Below are positions 9,694-18,845 of a stretch of DNA of 64,000 nucleotides, piece by piece. This stretch comes from BOKV01 sp041397525 (GTDB lineage: Bacteria; Pseudomonadota; Alphaproteobacteria; Rhizobiales; Rhizobiaceae). The DNA is taken from NCBI GenBank assembly GCA_041397525.1, contig JAWKWL010000003.1:521041-585040 (forward strand), read 5' to 3'. Each line of letters begins with the position of its first letter. The stretch's first letter is position 1. The translations under genes and the position numbers were made by a program. The notes beneath the pieces are model-generated. The model had not been told where the DNA came from. It saw nothing but the letters and a program-made list of their open reading frames with translations, and searched no databases.

Positions 9694-10072
9694 TCTTGCT
9701 GTCATTGCGGATCAGGCTCAAGACGCCGGCATAGGCAAGAGTGAAGTCGATCACCCGTTCTGGCGCTTCGTCTCCGCGCAGCAGACGCATGTTTCCCTGC
9801 TCGGGGTCGAACACGATGAACAACAGCGGACTTTCGCTTTCCTCACGACAACGGATCGCGGCAGCCTTGCCGGCAGCATCGCCGAAGAGTACCGGCGGGA
9901 TCTCGAACAGCAATTCACAGCCCGCATGTTCAGCCGCGCGCCAGGCGAGTTCAAAGAACCGTTCGGAACTGTTTTCACCGCTTTCACCGTCAAGTGCTGC
10001 GCCATGCATGGCACGCTCCAGTGCTGACAGGGCGGTTGCAGAACGGGAATTGGCCGGTTCGATGGGTGTCAT
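9671..10072 (-). CDS. Hypothetical protein, 133 aa
   Basis: I do not recognise this protein. It is soluble, acidic and lacks a signal peptide or membrane segment. The middle (residues 45-100) alternates hydrophobic strands with charged turns (CELLFEIPPVLFG, PLLFIVFDPEQGNMRLL), suggesting a small alpha/beta fold. It converges on the HAD phosphatase with a 23-base overlap of stop codons. Codon use looks coding and no better frame exists on the other strand. It could be a lineage-specific rhizobial protein. Confidence 0.6.
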   Translation of the reverse strand: MTPIEPANSRSATALSALERAMHGAALDGESGENSSERFFELAWRAAEHAGCELLFEIPPVLFGDAAGKAAAIRCREESESPLLFIVFDPEQGNMRLLRGDEAPERVIDFTLAYAGVLSLIRNDSKIIAPLLQ

Positions 10073-10244
10073 TTTCGCATCTCCGATTGGTCGCGCCGAT
10101 CAGACTGCGCGGGCGGGGCGATTCTTGGGCAGAAAAAAGGTAATTCACGCCATTATTCGGCGCGTGGTGGTAGCGCTTCCAGCGGGCTGGCAAAGACGCT
10201 AGTTTGAGCTACTCCTGAAAAGTGAATCGTTTGGAGCAGCAGGC

Positions 10245-11168
10245 ATGACGGGTTATTACGAACGGAGATGGTCAGCGGCAGCGCGCTGGTGCCAGCGGCT
10301 AGCGCTGGTCTCAATTCCCTATCTGCTGCTGACCATTTTGCTACACCGCTTCGGCAAGGTGACCACGCCGCAACTTTACTGGCTGCTGTTTTTCGGACTG
10401 TTGATGTTGCTAGCGAGTCTCGCAATGGGCGTCAGGGCGCTGCTCGATCTTTGGAACCTCGGATATCGGGGTGGCAAGGCCACCATTCGCGGGGTCATGC
10501 TGTCGCTGTTGATGTTGCTGCCATTCCTGTGGCAGGGCTGGTTGGCAGTGGAAAATCCGCGCCTGGCTGACGTCTCAACCAATCCGTATGATCCTCCACA
10601 ATTTGTGGAAGCTGCAAGACTGCGCGAAGCCGGCCGCAAGGACGGCATGAACATGTTCGCCTCCTATGATGCGGAATACGCGGAAAAGCTGCTCAGCGAA
10701 TACCCGAAGGTTGGCTCACGACGCTACAATGCGGGTGCTGAACGGATATTGGCAGCGGTTCGCGAGCTGGTGGCCTCCCGTGGCTGGAAAATCATGGCCG
10801 AGCGCGGCATTCCGATGCCTTCTACTGCGAGCGATCCCGTTGAAGAGCAGGACCAAAATGGGGCTGCCGCACTCCCGAAAGTGACTTCGGGCAGGCCCAC
10901 AAAGGCAGAAAAGTCGGCTGCGAGCGACGAGGTAACCGAATCGGGGGCGCCGCTTGATTTTGAGATTGAGGCGGAAGCAGCGACCCTTGTCTTCGGGTTC
11001 CGCCACGACATTGTCATCAAGATCGTGTCGGAAGAAGAAGCGACGCTTGTCGACATGCGTGCGGCATCCCGCTTCGGCGCCCATGATTTCGGCTCTAATG
11101 CTGCGATCATCCGCAATTTTCTGTCGGACCTCGATACGGCCTTGTTGGGCATTGCCGGTGAAGGCTGA
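10245..11168 (+). CDS. DUF1499 membrane protein
   Basis: A 307-residue protein. Three hydrophobic segments lie in the first 110 residues (about 18-35, 47-68, 86-103), followed by a soluble domain starting VENPRLADVSTNPYDPP, the hallmark opening of DUF1499. A low-complexity acidic linker lies near residues 195-230 (SDPVEEQDQNGAA onward), and the domain resumes at FEIEAEAATLVFGFRHD, ending with MRAASRFGAHDFGSNAAIIRNFL. The function of DUF1499 is unknown. The 3' end faces the convergent MBL-fold gene 15 bases away. Confidence 0.8.
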   Translation: MTGYYERRWSAAARWCQRLALVSIPYLLLTILLHRFGKVTTPQLYWLLFFGLLMLLASLAMGVRALLDLWNLGYRGGKATIRGVMLSLLMLLPFLWQGWLAVENPRLADVSTNPYDPPQFVEAARLREAGRKDGMNMFASYDAEYAEKLLSEYPKVGSRRYNAGAERILAAVRELVASRGWKIMAERGIPMPSTASDPVEEQDQNGAAALPKVTSGRPTKAEKSAASDEVTESGAPLDFEIEAEAATLVFGFRHDIVIKIVSEEEATLVDMRAASRFGAHDFGSNAAIIRNFLSDLDTALLGIAGEG

Positions 11169-11183
11169 GTCAGTGCCCCACCA

Positions 11184-12119
11184 TCAGGCGTTGGCGAGAT
11201 ATTCGCCTTCAAGCGAGGCTGGGCCGTCGCTGGCAATCACGCCCTTCTCCAGCAGGTCCTCGACATGGGCGAGTACGGAAAGTGCCGCAGCACCATGAAG
11301 ACGGGGGTCGGTGTCCTTGTAGATGATCCTGACAATTTCAGGGATCGTCCTGTCGCCTGCCTTGATGCGTGAAAGGATCGCGGTTTCGCGCATCTTGCGA
11401 TGCGTTCGCAATGCCCGGACGAACTCTCGTGCATTGTTCAACTGTCCGCCATGTCCTGGAAGATAACGGCTTTCATTGCGATCAAGCAGCGTTTGCAATG
11501 ATGCCATATAGTTTTGCATCGAGCCGTCGGGAGGTGCAACGATTGACGTTGCCCAAGCCATGACATGATCCCCCGAAAACAGCAAGTCTTCGCCTGCTAG
11601 CGCGAATGACATGTGGTTTTCCGTATGGCCTGGCGTGAACACCGCTTCCAGCCGCCAGCCGTCACCGTCGATCATTTCGCCATGGCTGACTGTCCTGTCG
11701 GGCTCGAATTCTCGGTCAGCTGATGCGTCCAGCGGGTTTGCTTCGCCGAGATGCAGGTCTCGCGCTGCCCTGTGTGGGCCTTCCGCCAATATGGGTGCAC
11801 CGGTGATCTGCGCAAGTTTTCGGGCCAGCGGAGAGTGATCAACATGGGTGTGGGTGACGATGATGTGAGAGACGTCGCGCCCGTTGATCGCGTTGAGCAG
11901 CGCTTGCAGGTGGCTTTCATCCATCGGACCGGGGTCAATGACCGCGACGCTCTTGCTGCCCAGTATGTAGGAATTGGTGCCGTGAAAGGTGAACGGGCCG
12001 GCATTGTTGCAGGTCACCCGCAATATGTTTTCGCCCAAAGGAACGGCTATGCCATGAAGGGGGTCGAATTCGGTACGAAAACTGATTTTCTCTTCTTTGT
12101 CTTCGCGCTCCGCCATCAT
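11184..12119 (-). CDS. MBL-fold metallo-hydrolase (LACTB2/glyoxalase II-like)
   Basis: A 311-residue metallo-beta-lactamase fold hydrolase. The metal-binding motif is HTHVDHS at about residues 95-101, with further ligands in FTPGHTENH, FSGDHVM and YLPGHGG. The protein ends in a winged-helix-like segment of about 80 residues (MRETAILSRIKAGDRTI onward). This two-domain layout is that of the LACTB2-like group, which includes RNases and thioester hydrolases. The substrate is not determined. The start has two consecutive ATG codons; I used the first. It diverges from bioY. Confidence 0.85.
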   Translation of the reverse strand: MMAEREDKEEKISFRTEFDPLHGIAVPLGENILRVTCNNAGPFTFHGTNSYILGSKSVAVIDPGPMDESHLQALLNAINGRDVSHIIVTHTHVDHSPLARKLAQITGAPILAEGPHRAARDLHLGEANPLDASADREFEPDRTVSHGEMIDGDGWRLEAVFTPGHTENHMSFALAGEDLLFSGDHVMAWATSIVAPPDGSMQNYMASLQTLLDRNESRYLPGHGGQLNNAREFVRALRTHRKMRETAILSRIKAGDRTIPEIVRIIYKDTDPRLHGAAALSVLAHVEDLLEKGVIASDGPASLEGEYLANA

Positions 12120-12220
12120 TCACTCCCGCAATGCACAACATGATCCGCAACCTCGCTTGCGGTCGATCCGCATACCCAATATACCGTCATCAACCATTCT
12201 TACAGTGTTGGGAGAAAGAA

Positions 12221-12835
12221 ATGACGACACTTGCTGGCGGAAACTCAATGGCAGCGACCCTGGTATCGGGACGCCCCGCGCTTCGCTATGCCTGGTATGC
12301 ATTCCTGGCTGTTTCAGGTTCCTTGGCGATTGCATTGGCTGCAAAGACCCAGGTGCCGTTCTGGCCAGTACCAATGACGCTTCAGACGCTTGCGATTTTT
12401 GTGATTGCAGCTTCCTTCGGAATGCGGCTCGGTGTTGCAACAGTCCTGATTTATCTGGCGGAAGGCCTTGCCGGTTTTCCGGTTTTTGCAGGTGCTGCAG
12501 CTGGCCCTGCCTATTTTGCCGGTCCAACGGCTGGCTTCCTGGCCGGATTTGTCGTTGCAGCCGCGATGATCGGTCTGGCCGCTGACCGTGGTCTTAGCCG
12601 CAAGCCTTTCCAGCTTTTCGGCGCAATGCTGGTAGCCGATATCGTGCTTCTCGCAATGGGATTCGCCTGGCTCGCTTTCATGTTCGTTTCAGCCAAGACG
12701 GGTACAACACTTGGAGCAAGTGTCGCTTTCAATGCGGGCGTCCTGCCGTTCCTGCCGGGCGAATTGGTCAAGCTGGTTCTGGCGGCTTGCCTCCTGCCAG
12801 CCCTTTGGCAGCTTGGCGCGAAGTTCTCCCGCTAA
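12221..12835 (+). CDS. bioY: Biotin transporter BioY (ECF S component)
   Basis: A 204-residue integral membrane protein with six hydrophobic segments. Typical BioY blocks are present: AKTQVPFWPVPMTLQTL near the N-terminus, GPTAGFLAGF in the middle, and PFLPGELVKLVLA near the end. BioY binds biotin and imports it, alone or with an ECF energising module; no bioM/bioN genes are nearby. The frame is open from 12131, but GGAG at 12211-12214 is correctly spaced for the ATG at 12221. It stands alone and is followed by a clear terminator. Confidence 0.93.
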   Translation: MTTLAGGNSMAATLVSGRPALRYAWYAFLAVSGSLAIALAAKTQVPFWPVPMTLQTLAIFVIAASFGMRLGVATVLIYLAEGLAGFPVFAGAAAGPAYFAGPTAGFLAGFVVAAAMIGLAADRGLSRKPFQLFGAMLVADIVLLAMGFAWLAFMFVSAKTGTTLGASVAFNAGVLPFLPGELVKLVLAACLLPALWQLGAKFSR

Positions 12836-12859
12836 AAGTTCCTGCCAACCCAAAACACG

Positions 12860-12889
12860 AAAGGCCGTGGCGAAAGCTGCGGCCTTTTT
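12860..12889 (+). terminator. Intrinsic terminator after bioY
   Basis: AAAGGCCG (12860-12867) pairs with CGGCCTTT (12880-12887) around a 12-base loop, and the second arm runs into a T tract. It is 25 bases after the bioY stop. Confidence 0.8.
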
Positions 12890-12939
12890 GGTTACGCCTC
12901 CTTAACCATGAGCCGCCATATTGGTACCGGGTCATGGAA

Positions 12940-12961
12940 TCCGGACATTCGTATGTCCGGA
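12940..12961 (+). promoter_or_regulatory. Perfect 9-bp inverted repeat in the leader of the hybrid kinase
   Basis: TCCGGACAT (12940-12948) and ATGTCCGGA (12953-12961) are exact reverse complements around TCGT. The repeat lies 21 bases before the ATG chosen for the kinase. It could be a repressor site or an RNA hairpin in the 5' leader. Its position argues against the upstream in-frame ATGs at 12908 and 12953 as starts, since they would put it inside the gene. Confidence 0.55.
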
Positions 12962-12982
12962 ACATTCAGGTTTGGGGAAGAC

Positions 12983-15900
12983 ATGCAGTCAATACGCGAG
13001 GCCATCATTGAGGCTTACGGAGCCGACGGTACAATTGAGCTTCTGTTCGGTATCCTTGACTCCCTGCCAACTCCCCTATCGGTGAAGAACAGTGATCTGG
13101 TTTCGATCTATGCAAATGAGGCCCATGCCCGATTGAGAGCCAAGGGCATCGGGGAGTGCATCGGCTATTCCGGTCTCGAATCTCTTCCTCCCGAACAAGC
13201 CCAGGCAATTGCGCTAGCCGAGGAGGACTTGCTCGACGGGGGCAAGCCATTTACCGAAACTGAGGAAACTGCTGATTCCGCTGGCCGGAAAATGCAAATC
13301 AGGACCCGCAAGGGCAGGGTCCGGTTTGGAGACGGCAAGGCAGCGATTTTCTGTGCCAGCGAAAACACCGATGATTTGAAAGAGCCTGCACCGGTTGCTC
13401 CTTTGCATGCGGGCACGGTCGAAAATGCTTCGCCCGAACAGGGGTTGATTGTCTTTGATCTCGAAAAAATCGTCTATGCGAACGAGCAGGCGGTGCAATT
13501 GTTGGAATTGCCTCCCGAACTTGGTGCTGAAGGTGCCAGGTTTGACGATTTTGTCAGCTTCTGCCAGGCGCGTGGTGATTTCGGACCCGATGTTGATGCA
13601 GAAATCGCCAAAAGGTCGCTCACTACAAATCTGAAAAGCGGCAAAGACTTCGAAATCGAATGCGTTGTCGGCGATACCCGCCGTGTGTGCATTACCGCCA
13701 AGGGTCGTAATGGTGGCGGTCTGGTCCTGTCTTGCAGGGATGTTGCGCATTCCGGCGATGGTGAAAGGACCGGGGCGCAGGATCTGGACGCCATTGTCAG
13801 GCAGAACGAGATCTTTCGTTCGCTGATCGATAATGTGCCAATCTCGCTTTACGCAAAGACCGAAGACAGGAAGATAGTCTATGCCAACCAGGGCTGGTCA
13901 GACCTTACCGGTGTGCCGCTTGACAAGGCGATCGGACGCACGGACGAGGAACTGATGGGAACCGATGGCGAACGGTTTGCCCAGGATGACATCGAGATCA
14001 TATCTAATCTTGAAACGCGTGAGATATTGGAAACCGCGGTCAATGCTGACGGGAGCCTACGCTACCAGATCGCCAGGAAGCGCGCGCTTCGCGGATCGGA
14101 TGGAACGGTGCTTCTCGTTGGTTCCACCACAGACGTCACCGAATTGTTGACTGCCAGGAAACAGGCGCAGCTTTCCGTTGGCACACTCGACAGCCTGTCG
14201 GTTGCCTGTCTTGTGAAAGATTCTGATCTCAAATACCGACTGGTCAACAGGGCCTTCTGCGAGATCGTCGGGCGCGACGTAACGGAAATGATTGGCAAAT
14301 CGGCACATGACTTGTTTGATGCCAGTGACGCTTTGAAATTCGAGCAGCGCGAGCGCGAAGTCCTCGATACCGGCATTTGCTATAAATTCGAGGAAACCCT
14401 GCAGCGATCTGACGGCAAGTTTTGCAATTACCGGACCGAGATCCACCGTATTGTTGATGAGAACGACGTCGCAGTCATCTGCATAATTCTAACGGACATC
14501 ACTGAGCTCAAGGAGGCCATGAGCGAAAGCGCGGAAATGTCGCGATTGCTCGGTGAGGCCACTGGTGCCATGGCGCAAGGATTCATGATCCTTGGCGATG
14601 AAAACATCGAGTTTGCAAATAGACAGGCAGCAGAACTGGTCGGTGTTGATCCCGAAATACTTCGCCGGGGCGCCAAATGGCGGGACTACCTTCGATCTGT
14701 CTGGGAACGCGGCGACTATGGTGAAGGCGAGGAAGGCCGCAAACAGTTCGAAACCGTTTGCAAACAGATTGCCGATGGTGTCGACCACACAATAGAGCGC
14801 ATAACCGGCGATGGGAAAGCCTTGCGGATTGACGCCAAGTCCCGCTCGCGCGGTGGTGTAGTGGTCACATATTCCGACATTACAGAGGCGAAGAACCGCG
14901 AGATTGATCTGGAGAGCGCGAGAGCAGAAATCAGCCGGTCGCACGAGATCATCACCGGCACGCTTGAAGCGCTTGATATTTCGGTCGCGGTCTATGACTC
15001 GTCCCAGCTTCTGGCGGTTTACAACACAGCCTTTGCTGAACAGTTCACCGACAAGCAGACTGAGCTGAAACCTGGAATGACCTTCCAGGAGGTTTTGCGC
15101 CTGATGGGACGAAGCTCGCAATTCAACATCCCGGAAGCTGACCTGGAAAGTTGGGTTTCAAATAATTGTATCCAGCGCGTTGAGATTGAAACCAGCGAGG
15201 AAGGATCGGCAATCGTATCTGACAACGGCGGTTGGCATGTCATGAGCGTCCGCTCGACATCCAGCAACCACACCATTGTCACCCGCGCTGACGTCACTGA
15301 ACTGATGCGGGCAAAGGAAGCATCCGAATTGGCCGAGCGGGCCAAGAGCGAATTCCTTGCCAATATGAGCCACGAGATCCGCACACCGATGAACGGTGTG
15401 ATGGGCATGGCAGAACTGCTCGCCAAGACTGAACTTGACGCCAAGCAGCGCACCTTTACCGACATCATTGTGAAATCCGGTACTTCGCTGCTCACCATCA
15501 TCAACGACATTCTCGATTTCTCGAAAATCGATGCGGGGCAGATGGAGCTTGATCCAGCGCCCTTCAGCCTCGCGGAGGCGATCGAAGATGTCGCCATGCT
15601 TGTTTCGGCAAAGGTGGCCGAGAAGGATCTCGAGCTTGCAGTCCGCGTCGACCCGGGGTTGCCCGAAATGCTGGTCGGTGACGTCGGACGTATTCGCCAG
15701 ATTGTCACAAATCTCCTCGGCAATGCAGTCAAGTTCACCGAACATGGCCATGTCCTTGTCGATGTGGACGGCGAATTGTTGACCGGTGAACAGGGTTCGC
15801 AGGTGACTCTCAATGTGCGCATCGAGGATACTGGAATCGGGATTTCCGAAGAGAAGCTGAAAACCGTATTTGATAAATTCAGCCAGGCGGATACCTCCGC

Positions 15901-16984
15901 TACCCGCAGGCATGAAGGCACGGGTCTTGGCCTTTCGATCGCCCGTTCACTGGTCGAACTCATGGGCGGTGAAATTGGCGTGGAAAGCACCATCGGCGAG
16001 GGATCGGTATTCCATTTCGCCATTACGCTGCCGGTACATGGCGAAGCTTCGCGCCAGCGGCGTGCGCCGACCGATGTGTCGGGAGCACGCATTCTCATCA
16101 TCGACGACAACATGGTCAACCGTGCCATCCTGATGGAGCAGATGACCGCATGGCGCTTTGATGCTGCTGCTTGTGACAGCGGCGCGCAGGCGCTTGCCCT
16201 GCTGGAGGCAGTTCATGAGCATGGCCTGTCGATAGATCTGGTTGTGCTCGACTATCACATGCCTCACATGAATGGCGCCGAAGTTACCGAGCGCTTGCAT
16301 GGCGATGAGCGATTCCGTTCCATTCCCATTGTCATGCTGACTTCCGTCGACCAGACCGAGGATGGACGGACCTTCAAGTCATTGGGAATCCAGGCGCATC
16401 TGACCAAGCCGGCGCGTTCGTCACTGCTTCTTGAAACTGTGGTGGACGTGCTTCAGGAGGCCGCTGCGGCCAGACAGGGCGTAATGCCGGCCCCCCGCAA
16501 GATTGTTGCGGCACCTTTACCAGCGACGGAATTGTTAGCATCGCCCGAGCCCGCACCTGCTGAAGCCACCGCAGCAGTCGAATCCGTAGTGGATATCGTG
16601 GTTGCGGAAGACAATGAGGTAAACCAGATTGTCTTCACCCAGATCATCAACCAGACCGGCTACAGCTTCGTGATTGCCCGCAACGGCGAAGAGGCAGTCG
16701 AACTTTATCAGCGCCACCAGCCGCAGATCATGTTGATGGACGTATCCATGCCACGCAAGAACGGGCTGGAGGCAACGGCTGAAATCCGTGCACTGGAGGC
16801 CGGACTTCCGCTGCATACCCCCATAATTGGCATCACGGCGCATGCCATCAAGGGTGACCGGGAGAAGTGCCTGGGAGCCGGCATGGATGATTACATGTCG
16901 AAGCCCGTGTCGCCTGACCGCCTGAAGGAACTGATCACCAAATGGATGCAGGCCGGAAAACAGGCAGTGCTGGTGGGGCGCTGA
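12983..16984 (+). CDS. Soluble multi-PAS hybrid sensor histidine kinase with two receiver domains
   Basis: A 1333-residue cytoplasmic sensor with no membrane segment. PAS-like domains fill the first 770 residues; clear ones contain YANQGWSDLTGVPLDKAIGR, AFCEIVGRDVTEMIG and a PAS_7-like block (AMAQGFMILGDENIEFANRQ). The HisKA phosphoacceptor is H797 in SHEIRTPMNG. The HATPase has N, G1 and G2 boxes (NLLGNAVKFTEHG, EDTGIGIS, GTGLGLSIARSLV). Two receiver domains follow, with phospho-Asp D1090 (VVLDYHMP) and D1253 (LMDVSMP). The layout is that of BarA-like or CckA-like phosphorelay kinases but without Hpt. The input signal is unknown. Start choice: ATG 12983 follows GGGGAAG; upstream ATGs at 12908 and 12953 are also in frame. 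Confidence 0.92.
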   Translation: MQSIREAIIEAYGADGTIELLFGILDSLPTPLSVKNSDLVSIYANEAHARLRAKGIGECIGYSGLESLPPEQAQAIALAEEDLLDGGKPFTETEETADSAGRKMQIRTRKGRVRFGDGKAAIFCASENTDDLKEPAPVAPLHAGTVENASPEQGLIVFDLEKIVYANEQAVQLLELPPELGAEGARFDDFVSFCQARGDFGPDVDAEIAKRSLTTNLKSGKDFEIECVVGDTRRVCITAKGRNGGGLVLSCRDVAHSGDGERTGAQDLDAIVRQNEIFRSLIDNVPISLYAKTEDRKIVYANQGWSDLTGVPLDKAIGRTDEELMGTDGERFAQDDIEIISNLETREILETAVNADGSLRYQIARKRALRGSDGTVLLVGSTTDVTELLTARKQAQLSVGTLDSLSVACLVKDSDLKYRLVNRAFCEIVGRDVTEMIGKSAHDLFDASDALKFEQREREVLDTGICYKFEETLQRSDGKFCNYRTEIHRIVDENDVAVICIILTDITELKEAMSESAEMSRLLGEATGAMAQGFMILGDENIEFANRQAAELVGVDPEILRRGAKWRDYLRSVWERGDYGEGEEGRKQFETVCKQIADGVDHTIERITGDGKALRIDAKSRSRGGVVVTYSDITEAKNREIDLESARAEISRSHEIITGTLEALDISVAVYDSSQLLAVYNTAFAEQFTDKQTELKPGMTFQEVLRLMGRSSQFNIPEADLESWVSNNCIQRVEIETSEEGSAIVSDNGGWHVMSVRSTSSNHTIVTRADVTELMRAKEASELAERAKSEFLANMSHEIRTPMNGVMGMAELLAKTELDAKQRTFTDIIVKSGTSLLTIINDILDFSKIDAGQMELDPAPFSLAEAIEDVAMLVSAKVAEKDLELAVRVDPGLPEMLVGDVGRIRQIVTNLLGNAVKFTEHGHVLVDVDGELLTGEQGSQVTLNVRIEDTGIGISEEKLKTVFDKFSQADTSATRRHEGTGLGLSIARSLVELMGGEIGVESTIGEGSVFHFAITLPVHGEASRQRRAPTDVSGARILIIDDNMVNRAILMEQMTAWRFDAAACDSGAQALALLEAVHEHGLSIDLVVLDYHMPHMNGAEVTERLHGDERFRSIPIVMLTSVDQTEDGRTFKSLGIQAHLTKPARSSLLLETVVDVLQEAAAARQGVMPAPRKIVAAPLPATELLASPEPAPAEATAAVESVVDIVVAEDNEVNQIVFTQIINQTGYSFVIARNGEEAVELYQRHQPQIMLMDVSMPRKNGLEATAEIRALEAGLPLHTPIIGITAHAIKGDREKCLGAGMDDYMSKPVSPDRLKELITKWMQAGKQAVLVGR

Positions 16985-16991
16985 TATTTTC

Positions 16992-18179
16992 CTAGTGCGA
17001 CAGTTCTTTCATCGCCCCGTCGAGGCCTGACAATGTGAGCGGGTACATGCGCCCGCCCATCAGACGGTGCAGCATCTGCGTTGACTGCGTGTAGCGCCAA
17101 GCCTGCTCCGGTACCGGATTGATCCAGACTGCATTCTTCCATTTCTCGACCAGTCGCCTGATCCAGACTTCGCCGGATTCGGGATTCCAGTGCTCGACCG
17201 AGCCGCCGGGCTGAATGATCTCCCACGGGCTCATTGCGGCATCGCCGACCACGATCACCTTGTAGTCAGGTCCATAGGTATGGAGAATGTCCATCGTGGG
17301 GATCACATCGGCGTGACGCCTGCGATTGTCTTTCCAAACGCCCTCATAAAGGCAGTTGTGAAAATAGAAATGCTCAAGATGCTTCAATTCGCTGCGCGCA
17401 GCCGAGAACAGTTCCTCGACGACGCGGACATGGTCATCCATTGACCCGCCATTGTCGAGAAACAGCAGCACCTTGACCGCGTTGCGGCGCTCCGGACGGG
17501 TTTTCACATCAAGATAGCCATGTTCTGCGGTCGCGCGGATGGTGCCGTTGAGGTCGAGTTCCTCATACGCCCCCTCGCGCACCCATCGCCTCAGGCGTTT
17601 CAATGCCACCTTGATGTTCCGCGTACCGATCTCGACACTGTCATCGAGATTGCGAAATTCGCGCTTGTCCCAGACCTTGACTGCACGCCGGTGCCGGCTT
17701 TCCTTCTGGCCGATGCGAACACCTTCCGGATTATATCCATAAGCACCGAAAGGCGAAGTTCCCGCCGTCCCGATCATCTTCGATCCGCCCTGGTGGCGCT
17801 TGTGCTGTTCTTCGAGACGTTTTCTCAACGTCTCCATCAGTTTTTCCCAGCCGCCGAGTGTTTCAACCAGCGCCTTTTCCTCGTCGCTGAGATGCTTCTC
17901 GGCAAGTTTCTTCAGCCATTCTTCGGGAAGTTCGCGAACCTCCGCACCTTCCGGCACGCCTGATACTGCTTCAAGTCCCTTGAAGACTTGGGCAAAAACC
18001 TGATCATAGCGGTCGATATGCCGCTCATCCTTCACCAGTGCTGATCGCGCGAGATAATAAAAGCCTTCGACATCGAACTGAACGAGGTTCTGTTCCATGG
18101 CTTCAAGCAGGGTAAGATATTCCCGCAACGTCACGGGAACCTTGGCGGCCTTCAGCTGGAGAAAGAACGGCAGGAACAT
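16992..18179 (-). CDS. CoxE-like VWA domain protein
   Basis: A 395-residue cytoplasmic protein of the CoxE-like group. It starts MFLPFFLQLKAAKVPVTLREYL, the usual N-terminus, carries a charged helical region (residues 95-150), and has a C-terminal von Willebrand A domain with a MIDAS-type DNGGSM. Relatives work with MoxR AAA+ ATPases in metal-centre or complex maturation; the matching MoxR gene is at 25575-26417. An in-frame TTG at 18191 is possible, but the ATG at 18179 gives the family start. It lies 8 bases after the doc stop, so it may be read through from the toxin-antitoxin promoter. It converges on the hybrid kinase gene. Confidence 0.88.
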   Translation of the reverse strand: MFLPFFLQLKAAKVPVTLREYLTLLEAMEQNLVQFDVEGFYYLARSALVKDERHIDRYDQVFAQVFKGLEAVSGVPEGAEVRELPEEWLKKLAEKHLSDEEKALVETLGGWEKLMETLRKRLEEQHKRHQGGSKMIGTAGTSPFGAYGYNPEGVRIGQKESRHRRAVKVWDKREFRNLDDSVEIGTRNIKVALKRLRRWVREGAYEELDLNGTIRATAEHGYLDVKTRPERRNAVKVLLFLDNGGSMDDHVRVVEELFSAARSELKHLEHFYFHNCLYEGVWKDNRRRHADVIPTMDILHTYGPDYKVIVVGDAAMSPWEIIQPGGSVEHWNPESGEVWIRRLVEKWKNAVWINPVPEQAWRYTQSTQMLHRLMGGRMYPLTLSGLDGAMKELSH

Positions 18180-18187
18180 GGTGCCAA

Positions 18188-18568
18188 TCAAGCAGGTTTG
18201 GTGTTTTCCCGCAACCAGCCATCCAGATTGTCCTTGGTGAAAGTGCCGGATTGCAGACTTTCCAGGACAAACCGCGTAGCATCGGACGGAGTGGCGCTGA
18301 TCTTCAATCCGTTCATTCGCAGGAAAACATATGTCGCAGCGAAGCCGACCCGCTTGTTCCCGTCAATAAATCCGTGATTCATCGTGAGACTTTCCCAAAG
18401 GGCCGCTGCTTCCTCGATCAGGTCACGATAGTAGCCAGACATTGGCCTTTGCAATGCTGCCTCGATCATGCCGGCATCGCGAATCCCACCGGCCCCACCA
18501 AAGCGCTTTATCTGGGCAGAATGGATTTCGAGTATGTCTTTCATGTCGATATAAGTATGCTGGGTCAT
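18188..18568 (-). CDS. doc: Fic/Doc-family toxin (death-on-curing)
   Basis: A 126-residue Doc-type protein. The signature HGFIDGNKRVGFA (about residues 65-77) is the Doc variant of the Fic motif, with NKR instead of NGR. In studied Doc proteins this makes a kinase that phosphorylates EF-Tu and stops translation. The N-terminal HSAQIKRFGGAGGIRDAGMIEAAL block is conserved in the family, as is the final GTFTKDNLDGWL. It follows its Phd-like antitoxin by 15 bases on the same strand and is intact. Activity and target here are inferred. Confidence 0.92.
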   Translation of the reverse strand: MTQHTYIDMKDILEIHSAQIKRFGGAGGIRDAGMIEAALQRPMSGYYRDLIEEAAALWESLTMNHGFIDGNKRVGFAATYVFLRMNGLKISATPSDATRFVLESLQSGTFTKDNLDGWLRENTKPA

Positions 18569-18583
18569 GCTGGGGAGAACGCC

Positions 18584-18814
18584 TTACTTTGCCAATTCTT
18601 GATAGAGTTCTTCGAATTCGGCCATGCTCTCTTCGTGATATTTGCGGACCATCTCACGCTTGCTGCCGGACTTCACCAACCGATCATATTCCTCGACAGA
18701 CAGTACAACCCGGATATTCCGACCGCTCTTGCTGATGGCAACCGGCTCGCTGCTCGATAGCTCCAGCAATTCTCCGAACCTGTTCTTGGCCTCCGTGGCA
18801 GTGAAACGTCGCAT
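18584..18814 (-). CDS. phd: Phd/YefM-family antitoxin
   Basis: A 76-residue antitoxin. The N-terminal half (residues 1-52, with FTATEAKNRFGELLELS and PVAISKSGRNIRVVLSVEEY) is the DNA-binding Phd fold. The acidic, helical C-terminus (REMVRKYHEESMAEFEELYQ) would wrap the Doc toxin. GGGAG at 18822-18826 on the complementary strand gives a well-spaced Shine-Dalgarno. It is the first gene of the operon, as usual for phd-doc, and should repress its own promoter, where four 9-bp repeats are seen. Confidence 0.92.
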   Translation of the reverse strand: MRRFTATEAKNRFGELLELSSSEPVAISKSGRNIRVVLSVEEYDRLVKSGSKREMVRKYHEESMAEFEELYQELAK

Positions 18815-18845
18815 TGCCTTGCTCCCTGTGACGGATTGTTCAATC

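Noticed and set aside
18188..18814. Mobile element around phd-doc
   Set aside because: No transposase, integrase or terminal repeats were seen; only the gene pair itself suggests transfer.
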